From positions 152,349,753 to 152,413,752 of the forward strand of contig NC_133123.1 of assembly GCF_033568475.1 (NCBI RefSeq): a stretch of DNA of 64,000 nucleotides, read 5' to 3'. A program made the translations under genes and the position numbers. Numbering within the stretch: position 1 is the first letter of the stretch; every line of letters starts with the position of its first letter. This stretch comes from Henckelia pumila (taxonomy: Eukaryota; Streptophyta; Magnoliopsida; Lamiales; Gesneriaceae). Shown in pieces: positions 44,046 through 56,017 of this stretch. The notes under the pieces are model-generated. The model saw only the letters and a list, made by a program, of their open reading frames with translations. It searched no databases and was not told the origin of the DNA.

Positions 44046-45006
44046 TACAATAAATAAAAGGGTTCAACTGAAACCAAGAATGTACAGATACAACTAAAAT
44101 AAATATTTATGTTTTCTTGAAATAAATTCATGTATGTTCGAGAAATAATATAGCTAATATTTTTTATGTTTTTCAAAAATAATTCATGTTTGATAAAAAT
44201 ACCTAAATTACTTTCAAAAATTTTTATCAAAAATATATCTCCATTCCATTTCTATATTCCCCTATATGATAATTACTTTAATTTAACTTGCTATCACTTC
44301 AATCAACAGTTGCATTATTGCAATGTATCAAAAGCAGATAAATGTCTCATTTAGAAAACATAATCAAATAAACAAGTTAGAACTTACAACGCATTCCCCA
44401 TTCCAACTTTTGAAAATATATTATCAGGGTGTATTTTCCATAAAGTACATGTCAGAAGCTTCTGAAGAGTTAATCTTCATTCCAACTTTTTGGAATATCT
44501 GTAGAATACACTTGTATATACATGGCTTGTGTAGAATTATCTAGATGGAAGCTTCTAGACTTGTAAATTTAAAATTTTTTTGGAGAGTTAATCTCCACTG
44601 TGGGATCAAATAAATCTCGTTGTAAGAAGCCATTACTATAAAAAGGTTGATATAATAGGCTACAAGTTTATATTGGACTATAATAGACTTCTAAAACAGC
44701 TTGGGTTAATCATTTTCTTAAAGCGAGAACGAATACAAAGTAGTTGCTATAGTGACCCACGTACAACCGCACAGGTGCAGGCCTAAGCCAAAGTGTGACA
44801 AAATGGTATCACAAACAGTCACCACCAAGAATCCCGAGAGATAAGTGTGATGCGAGAAAAGTGTTACGTGCAGGAAAGCCACTTTTTGAACCTGCGACGC
44901 AAATTGCTACATGACTGGAGCCACTTATAGATTTCCGGTGTTGATGGATCGAGGGGTCAGGCCGCTACGAAGACGCAACATTCTGAAAGGGAGGTGATTA
45001 TGATAC
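44046..45006. other. Spacer between array copies C and D, left of the LTR element
   Basis: 44095-44255 duplicates 41280-41440. 44260-44655 is AT-rich and includes a TATAAAAAGG box at 44637. 44655-45006 is paralogous to 55318-55663 and includes TGGTATCACAAACAGTC (44809-44825). No gene. Confidence 0.55.
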
Positions 45007-46403
45007 TGACCGCTTAATTCGGTATCAACTAGCAAGTGCACTAGGTCAAGTAATAGTAAAGTGGACAGAAAGTCCAAGTATCGATCCCACAGGGACTGTT
45101 GTCAATTCTCAAGAATTAATTATTTTACTTAATCTAGACAAATAATAAAACAAGTGCTAAGAATTAACTAAAATTTAATTACTAAAATAAAATAAGAATT
45201 AAACTGGAAGAATAATAGATTCAATTAAATAGAGACAACCAAGACACACGAAGGTACCAAACAAATCATGCAAACAAGTGGCAAATCCAGGATCCAGATT
45301 TAATCTTAAATCACGGCGAATTATCCTATCTTGTTTAACAGTCTATTTCTAGAACATGTTAAACCTATTCAAGTTATGACGGATTAATTTTCATAATTCT
45401 AATCAAACATGAATGCATTCAATATTTGTGATAATTCAGTTTTCACCTAAAGCCGCATACTGAAACCGAATACTATTTCTAGTAGGTTTAACCATATGTC
45501 AATTATTGGAGTGATCGAAATCAATTCCTCCTCTGTCGACTTGGAATCAATTAACAAGCAAGTAAATAGTTGATCAGGTTATTCACAAGACAGAATTTAA
45601 ATCCAACAATCAATAATATTAACAAAAATCCAAAAATCCTAAATAAACATCCAAATATTCAACATAAAACTGTCTGGCCCAATCTCGCGGTCTTGGTTGA
45701 AGAAAAACTAATCAATAAACGAAAATATAGTTCAAACAAAAGTTTAATAATCTAAAGAAGAAAAGAAGAAAAACTCGAATAGAGCGTTCTTCAATCTCCA
45801 AGCCTCCTAACCGCCGTCTCTCTTATGCGATTCCAACCCCCTTTCACGTTTGACAATCTCCTATTTATATGTCTTTGAAAGCCCAAGAAATAAAGCCCGG
45901 AAACTTGAAAGTTTTAATTCCCAAAAATTCTATTTTTTCTGATTCTGCGACATGCACGGACCCTGGATAAGGGTCCGTGTCTAGGTCCGTGAAATAAACT
46001 GGAAACGCCGATTTTTTTACGAAGATGCACGGACCCTTATCCGGACCCTTGCACGGGGTCCGTGCTTACATCCTTGCCTGCGCGCAGTTTTCTTGAAAAA
46101 TTCATATCTTTAGTTCTAGCCATCGGATCGAGCTGAAATTTGGACAGCAGCTTCAAAATATCTGGAACTTCATTTTGAACGGTAAAGATTGGATTTGGAG
46201 CTCTATAAAATTAAATTTGAATTTTTGACCAAGACTGCTTCGTAATTAATGCTTCACAAATCTATTTTCCTACAAAATTAACACCCGATGAGTGAAATAC
46301 ACACACATGTACTAAAACACATAAAATGACATAAAACAATATAAATGCACACAAAATAAACATAAAAAAATCACGAACTAATGCATACAAAATGTACTTA
46401 TCA
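45007..46403 (-). repeat. 3' LTR of the Ty3-type element
   Basis: 1,397 bp, TG...CA ends on the given strand, with nearly identical partner 48704-50100. Contains hairpin-forming GGACCCTTATCCGG-type repeats. Confidence 0.93.
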
Positions 46404-46417
46404 ACACCCCCATACTT
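46404..46417 (-). other. Polypurine tract of the Ty3-type element
   Basis: On the minus strand AAGTATGGGGGTGT directly abuts the 3' LTR, the expected position for plus-strand priming. A second similar tract, AAGTATGGGGGG, lies inside the element at about 47356-47369. Confidence 0.7.
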
Positions 46418-47644
46418 AACTCTTGCTCGCCCTCGAGCAAGACATGCAAAAAAAATATGCAAACAAAAACATAAGTAAGGATGATTCATAAATGTGCACA
46501 GCCTCCGAGAAGTTCAATCACAAAACCAAAAACATAGACATGCTCTCAACTTTTCATAATACGCTTTCGGTTTAACATGAACGTGTGTGTGTGAAATGTC
46601 ATTCCGATTTCATGCAACTTAGATCGAATTCGTCTCAAATCTGTTTAGGGACCTATGACAAATCAGTGCAAGTATCACAATCTAGTGCCCATTCCTTCCA
46701 ACGACCTCTAGACTAAACTCACCTCCCTTGAGATAATGTATTACACACCTCCGGATTTTGCACCCGGTATTGCTTTAGCCCCAATAATTACCCACTGACT
46801 TAGCTATAACTTGCTAGGATACGAAAAATCATTCTATTTTTTCTTTCTAATCCCCTCGTCTATAGCCCGGATGGAGCATCAATCCCATTTAACCCGCATA
46901 CTTAGCCTTAAATTTAATTTTTTATAGGATTTTAATCCTTTCAAGGCCCGGATGGAATTGAATAATTTTTTTTTCTAGGTGCGCCCAAGATCATAAGTGT
47001 CTTACTAGAGACTCATCAAAATTCATAGAACACAATTAAGATCCACAAACCACCTATTGCCGTGCAATGGTCAAACAGACAGAAACTTCATCAAATCTTT
47101 CGCTACAATTCACTGGTCTAACATTAGTGCTTAAAAATATTCACGGTTCAACCTACAGTTTCTCATGTTCAGTCAAGAGCAAAAATTTTCAAAAAACCAT
47201 TTTTTTTTTCAAATAAACTTCATCATCATTGGCTATTATGACTCATCCAACTCATGCAAGATAACACAAATGAACAAAAACAAACAATATGAAAACAAAC
47301 ACGAAACATGACAGATGCAACACAAAAACATAGATAATAATGCAATAACTAATCTACCCCCCATACTTATCCAAAGCATTGCCCTCAATGCTCCAGAACA
47401 ATAAACAGAATGCAAGACAAACAAAAACACAATGAAAACAAAAATAACACTCCCCTGGTTTTTGATTCATCCTCTTCCTTCTTGACAGTATCCGCTGGGA
47501 CGGTATCAGCAGTCTAGATTTATCAGAAGGCACGACAAACTGGCATGGAAAAGAAACAAAAATCAAATAAAAACAAACAAAAACAAAATAAAAAGCAAAA
47601 ACAAAAACACTGGGTTGCCTCTCAGTCAACGCTAAATTTATAGT
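46418..47644. other. Non-coding interior of the Ty3-type element
   Basis: No pol-like domain in any frame. Low-complexity, A/C-rich on the given strand. Confidence 0.6.
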
Positions 47645-48580
47645 CTATAGCCCTACTATGCAGAATCCACCATCAAAGAGCGGCTGCCGCCCATAGTAAG
47701 AATCATACGACTCTACGTATGGGTCTTGATTTCCTTCGCCCTCAAGCTTGGCGTGATATATACTTTGTAAGCTCGTCGGTCCAACAACACTTGGTCTGAA
47801 ATTTTTCTTTTGGAAGGAGACTCCGAATCTAGGCTGAAGCTCATAGAGGATGGAATATGTTGGAGGTGGCATCAATGGCAAGAAAGAATCTTCTAACGGT
47901 ATACATGGAACGACCATTGACGAGGTAAAATATGTAGCCTTGTATGTTTCTTCCTCCTCCAAGTACACTATTGGCTCTTCTTCACAAGAAAATTCCTCAA
48001 AAATTATTTCTTCATGCGCTGGCTCAGTTACTTCACTCTCTTGGCAGATCTCCAAATTTGGTTCTCTAAGAAGCGCAATCTGTTCATCCAAAAGACCCCA
48101 AGACTTGATACGGCTTTCTAAGAATTGATTTGTCTCTGTCTGTTGCCGCAAAAGATTCTCCAACTGAGCCACATGATCTTCAAAATACCCTACACACTCT
48201 TCTTGACGCTTCGGTGGTTGGTTCGAAAAATTTTTAGAGTCGATAACTGGAGGATATTGGTGACTCCAACCCTGCAGTGAAAGATCACAATGCCAATGGT
48301 AGTCGAAATCTGTCATATCATTTAACAAGTGCATCGCACTATTTTCATCTCTGCTGAACAAGTGACTGCCAGTGGCCAAAGCTCCATAATCTACCCAACG
48401 TCTTGTTAGCTCATCCAAACCACCATAAAAAATTTGAACTAAAGTGTAGTTCGAAAAATCATGACCTCTAAACCTGTTAGCCAAATCATTGAATCTCTCC
48501 CAAGCAGCAGAGAAGGGCTCCGAGTATTGTTGGCCAAACCTTGTGAACACCTGTCGATGATCCATCTCCAAGTACCTCAC
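47645..48580 (-). CDS. Gag-like ORF of the Ty3-type element, 311 aa
   Basis: A minus-strand ORF from ATG 48580. Residues about 15-75 carry PFSAAWERFNDLANRF and VQIFYGGLDELTRRWVDYGA, matching the retrotransposon gag core (the usual plant form is 'AWERFKDLLR...FYNGL...R..ID.AAGG'). A middle helical part includes HVAQLENLLRQQTETNQFLE (coiled coil), followed by an acidic Glu-rich segment. There is no zinc knuckle and no protease. The frame is intact, so this element may have kept capsid formation while depending on another element's Pol. Confidence 0.8.
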   Translation of the reverse strand: MRYLEMDHRQVFTRFGQQYSEPFSAAWERFNDLANRFRGHDFSNYTLVQIFYGGLDELTRRWVDYGALATGSHLFSRDENSAMHLLNDMTDFDYHWHCDLSLQGWSHQYPPVIDSKNFSNQPPKRQEECVGYFEDHVAQLENLLRQQTETNQFLESRIKSWGLLDEQIALLREPNLEICQESEVTEPAHEEIIFEEFSCEEEPIVYLEEEETYKATYFTSSMVVPCIPLEDSFLPLMPPPTYSILYELQPRFGVSFQKKNFRPSVVGPTSLQSIYHAKLEGEGNQDPYVESYDSYYGRQPLFDGGFCIVGL

Positions 48581-48679
48581 AAGTAAGAAAAAAAATAATT
48601 AAAAATTAAAAATAAAAAAATGCAATTAAAAAAATGTCTAGTCTCAAACAAATAATCTATCCTAATATTAACTGAACTG

Positions 48680-48697
48680 TCCCCGGCAACGGCGCCA
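48680..48697 (-). other. Primer-binding site, tRNA-Asp type
   Basis: On the minus strand TGGCGCCGTTGCCGGGGA starts 6 nt after the 5' LTR end and is complementary to the 3' end of plant tRNA-Asp. This fixes the element's orientation as minus. Confidence 0.85.
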
Positions 48698-48703
48698 AAA
48701 ACT

Positions 48704-50100
48704 TGACCGCTTAATTCGGTATCAACTAGCAAGTGCACTAGGTCAAGTAATAGTAAAGTGGACAGAGAGTCCAAGTATCGATCCCACAGGGACTGTTGTC
48801 AATTCTCAAGAATTAATTATTTTACTTAATCTAGACAAAATAATAAAACAAGTGCTAAGAATTAACTAAAATTTAATTACAAAAATAAAATAAGAATTAA
48901 ACTAGAAGAAGAATAGATTCAATTAAATAGAGACAACCAAGACACAAGAAGGTACCAAACAAATCATGCAAACAAGTGGCAAATCCAGGATCCAGATTTA
49001 ATCTTAAATCACGGCGAATTATCCTATCTTGTTTAACAGTCTATTTCTAGAACATGTTAAACCTATTCAAGTTATGACGGATTAATTTTCATAATTCTAA
49101 TCAAACATGAATGCATTCAATATTTGTGATAATTCAGTTTTCACCTAAAGCCGCATACTGAAACCGAATACTATTTCTAGTCGGTTTAACCATATGTCAA
49201 TTATTGGAGTGATCGAAATCAATTCCTCCTCTGTCGACTTGGAATCAATTAACAAGCAAGTAAATAGTTGATCAGGTTATTCACAAGACGGAATTTAAAT
49301 CCAACAATCAATAATATTAACAAAAATCCAAAAATCCTAAATAAACATCCAAATATTCAACATAAAACTGTCTGGCCCAATCTCGCGGTCTTGGTTGAAG
49401 AAAAACTAATCAATAAATGAAAATATAGTTCAAACAAAAGTTTAATAATCTAAAGAAGAAAAGAAGAAAAACTCGAATGGAGCGTTCTTCAATCTCCAAG
49501 CCTCCTAGCCTCCGTCTCTCTTATGCGATTCCAACCCCCTTTCACGTCTGACAATCTCCTATTTATATGTCTTTGAAAGCCCAAGAAATAAAGCCCGGAA
49601 ACTTGAAAGTTTTAGTTCCCGAAAATTCTATTTTTTCTGATTCTGCGACATGCACGGACCCTGGATAAGGATCCGTGTCTAGGTCCGTGCATTAAACTGG
49701 AAACGCCGATTTTTTTACGAAGATGCACGGACCCTTATCCGGACCCTTGCACGGGGTCCGTGCTTACATCCTTGCCTGCGCGCAGTTTTCTTGAAAAATT
49801 CATATCTTTAGTTCTAGCCATCGGATCGAGCTGAAATTTGGACAGCAGCTTCAAAAATCTGGAACTTCATTTTGAACGGTAAAGATTGGATTTGGAGCTC
49901 TATAAAATTAAATTTGAATTTTTGACCAAGACTGCTCCGTAATTAATGCTTCACAAATCTATTTTCCTACAAAATTAACACCCGAGGAGTGAAATACACA
50001 CACATGTACTAAAACACATAAAAGCACATAAAACAATATAAATGCACACAAAATAAACATAAAAAAATCACGAACTAATGCATACAAAATGTACTTATCA
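48704..50100 (-). repeat. 5' LTR of the Ty3-type element
   Basis: 1,397 bp partner of 45007-46403. It is next to the primer-binding site, so it is the 5' LTR for transcription on the minus strand. Confidence 0.93.
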
Positions 50101-50572
50101 GATACCTTGTCTAATTGTCCTACCAGGAAAAAATAAAGGATTTAAAATGAGTTTATATTGCGCTATCGTGAACTTCTATATGTCAATTATGAAATCGCAC
50201 AGGTGCGGACCTGGGCCTGGGATGTGACATGAACCATCACTCTCGAGTCTAGCAAACCCAAATATTTTTTTAAAAAAATTATATGTTATTCATGCATTCA
50301 AACTTGAATATTCAGAACATTATAGTCTTGTTTTTACCTACGTGGAAACCGCCTTATCACGGCCATTGATTAACACCTTTAATTAAAATAGTTATACGAA
50401 TAGTTTTGCCTTGAGACTCCTTCACCGTAAAGTTCATTCTACTGGAGAAGTTGCGTCATGTTTGACGATACAACACTTTCCGAGACCTATGTATAAGAAA
50501 GACATGTTAACAGTTAATTAAAATTTAAGAACAAGGATATGAGTTGATGGTGAAAAGTATCAGAGTTCAAAA
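50101..50572. other. Array spacer right of the LTR element
   Basis: 50101-50330 continues the sequence broken at 45006 and matches 55659-55880. From about 50482 it matches the left part of copy C (41440 onward). No gene. Confidence 0.6.
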
Positions 50573-50700
50573 TGGTTTTTGGTGCACAATTTCACGAGCC
50601 AATTTGAAGTCGTTATATTTAACGGGCGGATATCGGGTCTACCACTTAAAGCTAGCGGAGAACTCCCTTCAACGAGAGCAGCAGCTTGTTCCTATCAATT
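50573..50700 (-). pseudogene. AAA-ATPase pseudogene, last exon, array copy D
   Basis: The minus strand reads EQAAALVEGSSPLALSGRPD and then IRPLN, followed by a one-base loss and NDFKLAREIVHQK in the shifted frame. It is better preserved than the matching exon in copy C and confirms the family assignment. Confidence 0.78.
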
Positions 50701-50959
50701 AACTCCAACTAATAAAGACATGGGACAACTTCTCTTTAGAAAAATATATATGCAAACAAATTAATTTTGTTGATCCTTTTCTCCAATTTAGGAAGTTTTT
50801 GTCATATATACTAAAAGCAAATAAGGCTAACAGAGGAAATATGCCATCCAGAATCAGGATAGAATAACTGCAACAAAATAGTCAGATGAACTCTAGATCT
50901 TAAACATCCTCAAAATAATCCATTCATTAGAAACAACAAGAAAGAAAGCTCGCTGAAAG
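50701..50959. other. Intron flank of the hAT insertion, copy D
   Basis: Non-coding; matches 41666-41903. Ends in GCTGAAAG (50952-50959). Confidence 0.6.
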
Positions 50960-51127
50960 TAGGGATGTCAATTTTTCCCGTGGGTTCGGGTCCCCACGGG
51001 AAAAACCCGAAACGGGGCGGGTTCGGAAAGAATATTCGGGTATGAGTTCAGGTTTGGGAATTTTAAAAAATCTCCGCAACATATTGGGGAGGGTATGGGA
51101 TGATATCCCCATCCTCGAACCCGCCCC

Positions 51128-51183
<56 letters not shown>

Positions 51184-52582
51184 AATGTGCAAATATTTTA
51201 TTTATCAAATTTTTATTAAATTTAAAATTTTATATATATTAAAATTAAAAGAATTACTATTCTTTTTTATGTATCAAATTTTTTAATATTACGTAGACAT
51301 ATAAACTATTAATATTAATATATGTATATTATGTTATTTATTTTTGATAAATTTAGAAAAACAATATACTTAATAATTTTTTATATATAGTATTTTATTT
51401 AAAATTTTTTTATATATATTTTGATTAATTATAAAATTTAATATTATAATCAAAATTTTTACTCAAAATATTTTATGTATTTTATCATAAAATTGAATAA
51501 TATTTTTTATTTTATATAATAAAATTTACTAATATCATATATATTATAATATTAATAATATATATACATATATATTCGGTTATTGAGGACGGGGATATGA
51601 TGGAATAGGGTCGGGACCTATCCCGTAACCCTCTTATCTAATTTTCGTCCCGAAAAGAATCGGGAAACTTTTTTTTTCCCGATCCCGTACCTGACACATT
51701 TAGGGATCCAAATATTCTGAATCACAAACATCCGTGATACTGTCATGTATGGAGAGGAAATTCTGATTTTTTTTTTTTCATTTAGATTTCGTTAAAAAAT
51801 GTGATTATTTTACTTTAAAAAAATTCTATTTAGAAATTTATATTTATAAATAAAAATAAATATTCATCTTAAAACATATAATAGTAAAATATTTTGGATA
51901 ATGGTTCAAAATTTTGCTAAGAGAAAATCATCATATTGTGCATCAGATAATTATTAATAAAATGTTTGAATACAAATTATCAATAAATTTTGTTAAATAG
52001 ATTGTCAAATTGCATTTATTATTCTACGTATTTGTTCTAATTATATAATTATAAATATGAATTAATTAAATTATTAATTTAATTTTTAGAAAATACACAA
52101 AAATAAAATGTCATGATTCTACTATTCGATAGTTTCAACAATAAACAATTATGTGAATTAAGTCAATATTATAATTACTATTTGAGTTGAAACACAGTAA
52201 TATTTAGCTAAATATATTAATAAAATATATTATAATATTATTTCGGGACGGATCGAGATTGTCATCGGGATAAGTTTTATTCTCAATCCCTCTCCCGATA
52301 TTAATCGGGATGGGAAAAATCCCAAAAATTTGGGTCGGAAAAATGTCGGGATGGAATTTTTCGGGACGAGAATGAGATGGGATTCGGGAAGGGTCAGAAT
52401 TTCGAGAATTTTTGCCACCCCTAGACGGGGATGGAGACTTGGTCCCGCGGGGATGGAGAATCCCCAGTAAAAAATTATGGGGATCGGGGCGGGGATGGGG
52501 AAGGGGTTTGAATTCGGGGACGGGTACGGGGACGGGGAAGGCATCCTCATCCCCACCCCGCCCCGCCCCATTGCCATGCCTA
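50960..52582. mobile_element. Non-autonomous hAT element, full length, array copy D (1,623 bp)
   Basis: Starts TAGGGATGTCAAT and ends ATTGCCATGCCTA. Flanked by GCTGAAAG (50952-50959) and GCTAAAAG (52583-52590), an 8-bp duplication with one later mismatch. The internal structure matches copy C: GC-rich subterminal blocks, (AAT)n at 51128-51181 and an AT-rich middle. No transposase. It has the best preserved termini of the four copies. Confidence 0.88.
51128..51181. repeat. (AAT)n microsatellite inside hAT copy D
   Basis: About 18 units, shorter than the matching tract in copy C. Confidence 0.9.
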
Positions 52583-52945
52583 GCTAAAAGGCTTGGTAAA
52601 TGATCGTTGCAGTAAATTGATTAGAAAGTCGCATACTTGATCAGCCAAAACCCATGACATGATACACATGCCACATAAGTTTAGTTCTCATATCTCATAA
52701 GAAATCTGTTTCTGAGTCCCTCTGGATTTTTCAATAAAGTTTGATAAAATATCAAACATGTGAAATTACCTTTTTTCTCGTTTTCGAAAATCTTGTTGAT
52801 TCGGTGCAGTGCAGTGCAGCTGTCACACACAGGATCTCTAATGAAAAAAAACAGATGTTAGATTAACGAGTGCCCTACTCCTACAAATAATTTGCGACTA
52901 AAGCTAACATTTAGGTAACTTCCAGAATAGCCATTAGTCCAACAT
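52583..52945 (-). pseudogene. AAA-ATPase pseudogene, array copy D, cut by an LTR
   Basis: Matches copies B and C right of their hAT element. The NVCVTAA exon lies at about 52830-52780 and WTNGYSGS-like sequence at about 52940-52895. The homology stops at 52945, exactly where the solo LTR begins. Confidence 0.7.
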
Positions 52946-55321
52946 TGTGGGGACCTCGGGTTGCTAATCTCATCTTAGGCCAATCAATGATTAATGAACA
53001 ATTAATCAAATAATAAAGGAATATTAAAACCAAGAGCTAAATTTTTTTTATTAAAAAATCAGCACCTCGCTCGATCGGACAAACTCACCCGATCGAGCGA
53101 GCTTGAAAATCAATTTCTCGGGTCTGCATCAACTTTGGCCTCGCTCGATCGGATGAACTCACCCGATCGAGCGAGCCCAAAAGATCGATTCTTTGTTTCC
53201 AAAATTTAAAGGCCTCTCTCAATCGGTGGAGTTCACCCGATCGAGCGGGCTCCTCTGCTTCAGAATCCTGCAGAATCATTTTTGCTATCAAAATTTGGAA
53301 ACTCAATCTCAATCCTCAAAAACCAACTCAAATCATGGTTTATAAAATCTCAAACATGCAGTTATACATGTAACAAGGCTCAAGCATCAATTCATGCATT
53401 TCTTACATCAAATTAATAGCTCAAAAAGTACAAAACTACAAGCTATTTAACATATCATAAACAAACTTCAAATCTCAAGTTTCTTGCTAAGTTTGATGCT
53501 ATATATCTACCATTCTTCAGCTTAAACCTGAGTCCACACTTGCTACATCTCTCTCCCGAGCTATCAGTGTCGTCTTTGATTAGTTTTCTGCCCCATCTGT
53601 TGCCATGCACACATACAAAACAAAGCAACAGCCAGATAAACTCCTGTGAGAATATAATTTCCCGTATAATCAACATATAATTGCGTTAAATAAATCATAT
53701 CAATTCTAATCGTAATCGACTCAACGATAGAGTAAATAACGCATATATCGATCAAGAATTGATTCAGATATCATCGTTGCCATCAAGATTCGTAACCAAT
53801 CTTGACATGGATATCCATCTATCGTAGTCGTCTCAGACTAGAAAATAAGATCGCCTCAGATCTTGGCATAAAATCAATTCAATATAATATCATATCGTAA
53901 TCATATCGACTCAAACTTAAAGATCCACTACCTGAGATGGATTGACAACATCAAAATCAAATCGAAAAGATAAACAAGTATGTGATTTTGGCAGGACAAC
54001 TCAAGAAGCTTCATTCTCGAGTTTCAAATCCCTGACTCGCGATATCGTCTTATACCTTCGTATATTCTCTATTTTGAACGCTTCAAATCTGAAACATAAC
54101 ATCAAAACATTCATATCAAACTTCATTCAATCTTATCATTTCATAATCGATTCAAAATCAGCATTCATCTTCAACCAAATTCACTTCAAACCTCAACTTC
54201 TTTTTCTTCGGTTCGAATTCAAAGTTCTTGATTCGTTAGCCTTCAAAACTAATCTGAAATTGAAGAACAAAATTTCTAAAACATCAATAACATCTCAAAT
54301 AAGATCTCAGCTCAGTCATAGGCTATCAAAACTGTCTCAAAACATGAATCGATGGCGTAGCGATTGCAAATTGGTAATCGACAACATATCGAAACCATTC
54401 TAACTTCATAAGCAACTTCTACTCAATTCATCTCAGTCATAAACCATCGAAACCAGCGTAATCATAGTATATACAAATCAAACACATGCTGGAAATCATA
54501 ACAAATACAAACGATTGCCGTTCGTTGATTCAATTTTGAATATACGAAATATAAACGTTCAAGAACACAAATATACAATCAAATTCTGATCTCCATCAGA
54601 TGTCAATCGTCAAAACATGCCAAAATAAATCAAGACTTACATAAAATCGAAGTTCTCGTTGCAAGGATTCCAGAACAATTTTTGGTATCGAAATCGGACA
54701 ATTGGATCAAAAGTTACGTGGTTTTGAAAATCAAGGAAATCAAAAGAAATTGAAAATGGTCTCGGCTTCTGTTCAGATTTCCGACTTCAATATAAATTTC
54801 ACACGTATCAATTTTGATTTATCTAATTAAATCGGATATGTACTGCATAAATTGCAATTTAATCCCTGAACCTTCAAAAATTGCAATTCAGTCCTCAGCC
54901 ATCTTTTTAATTCAATTTCAATCCTAAATAATTTAAGAATATCAGAATTTAAATCGAAACTCTAAATATTCCCAAATTAAATATACTCGGATTATAATTA
55001 AAAAGATACTTTGCACTTAAGCCCTTGAAACTTTAATATTTACAAATCAGTCCTTGATCAGGTTGCATCTTCGAATTAAATCCTCTTTAATTCCCGAAAC
55101 TTGAAATTTAAATCTTAAATCCCATAAATATTCAAATCAAATATTTAATCTTTTAATTTAAGAATTTTCGGAATTTAAATCTCAAAATCCATAAATTCTC
55201 AAATTAAATATTTTCGGCTAGAAAATTAAATCTATAATTTCCATAAATTCTCAAATCCATAAATTACATAATTTAAATCTCAAATTTCGTAATTTATAAC
55301 TTAATAATTTCGGGCCTTACA
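52946..55321 (-). mobile_element. Solo LTR, about 2,376 bp
   Basis: On the minus strand the segment begins TGTAAGGCCCGAAATTATTA and ends GAGGTCCCCACA, with TG...CA ends of a type common in plant Ty3 LTRs. No internal region or second LTR lies alongside. The flanks AACAT and AGTTT do not match, and the flanks correspond to points about 800 bp apart in copy C, so the locus lost sequence. Three hairpin units (53066-53100, 53140-53176, 53213-53251) lie near one end. A 153-codon frame at 53942-54403 has no recognisable domain. Confidence 0.65.
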
Positions 55322-56017
55322 AGTTTATATTGGACTACAATGGACTTCTATAGCAGCTTGGGTTAATCATTTTTGTAAAGCGAGAACGAATACAAATTAG
55401 TTGTTATAGCGATCCACGTACAGCCGCGCAGGTGCAGGCCTGAGCCAAAGTGTGACAAAATGGTATCACAAACAGTCACCAGCAAGAATCCCAAGAAATA
55501 GGTGCGATGCGAGGAAAGTGTTATGTGTGAGGAAGCCACCTTTTGAACCTGCGACACAAAGTGCTACATGACTGGAGCCACTTACAGATTTCCGGTGCTG
55601 GTGGATCGAGGGGTCAGGCCGCTACGAAGACGCAACATTTTGAAAGGGAGGTGATTATGATACCTTGTCCAATTGTCCTACCTTGAAAAAATAAAGGATT
55701 TAAAATGAGTTTATATTGCGCTATCATGGACTTCTATATGTCAATTATGAAGTCGCACAAGTGCGGACTTGGGCCTGGGATATGACAAGAACCATCACTC
55801 TCGAGTCTAGCGAACCCAGTTTTTTTAAAAAAAAATTATATGTTATTCATGCATTCAAACTTGAATATTCAGAACATTTTAGTCCTGTTTTTACCTACGT
55901 GGGAACCGCCTTATCACGACCACATCAAGGTCACAAAGCCTGTTTGTTGCTGCAATGACCAAAACGCGCTCATTGTCTTTTGATTGCAGCACATCTCAGT
56001 TCGACATAAATTCATTT
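55322..56017. other. Array-derived segment with the empty site of the Ty3-type element
   Basis: 55322-55663 matches 44660-45006 and 55659-55880 matches 50101-50330, so this paralogue lacks the 5.1-kb insertion. 55860-55990 also matches 40530-40670 in copy B. Non-coding. Confidence 0.75.

Larger units (their letters stand above)
45007..50100 (-). mobile_element. Non-autonomous Ty3-type LTR retrotransposon, 5,094 bp
   Basis: Two LTRs of 1,397 bp each (45007-46403 and 48704-50100) begin TGACCGC and end TTATCA. The 5-bp target duplication GATAC lies at 45002-45006 and 50101-50105. Read on the minus strand, an 18-nt tRNA-Asp primer site follows the 5' LTR, a gag-like ORF comes next, and a purine tract precedes the 3' LTR. 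The interior is only 2.3 kb and shows no protease, RT, RNase H or integrase. By eye the LTRs differ at roughly 20-30 positions, about 2%, so insertion is relatively recent. A paralogous empty site at 55659-55663 has one GATAC in the same flanking sequence. Confidence 0.93.

Noticed and set aside
44809-44825. TGGTATCACAAAC as a tRNA-Met primer site of another LTR element
   Set aside because: The match to TGGTATCAGAGC is partial, and no LTR end lies directly upstream in either array copy.
53942-54403. 153-codon plus-strand ORF in the solo LTR
   Set aside because: Ser/Ile/Phe/Asn-rich low-complexity translation, no domain; lies inside a minus-strand LTR.
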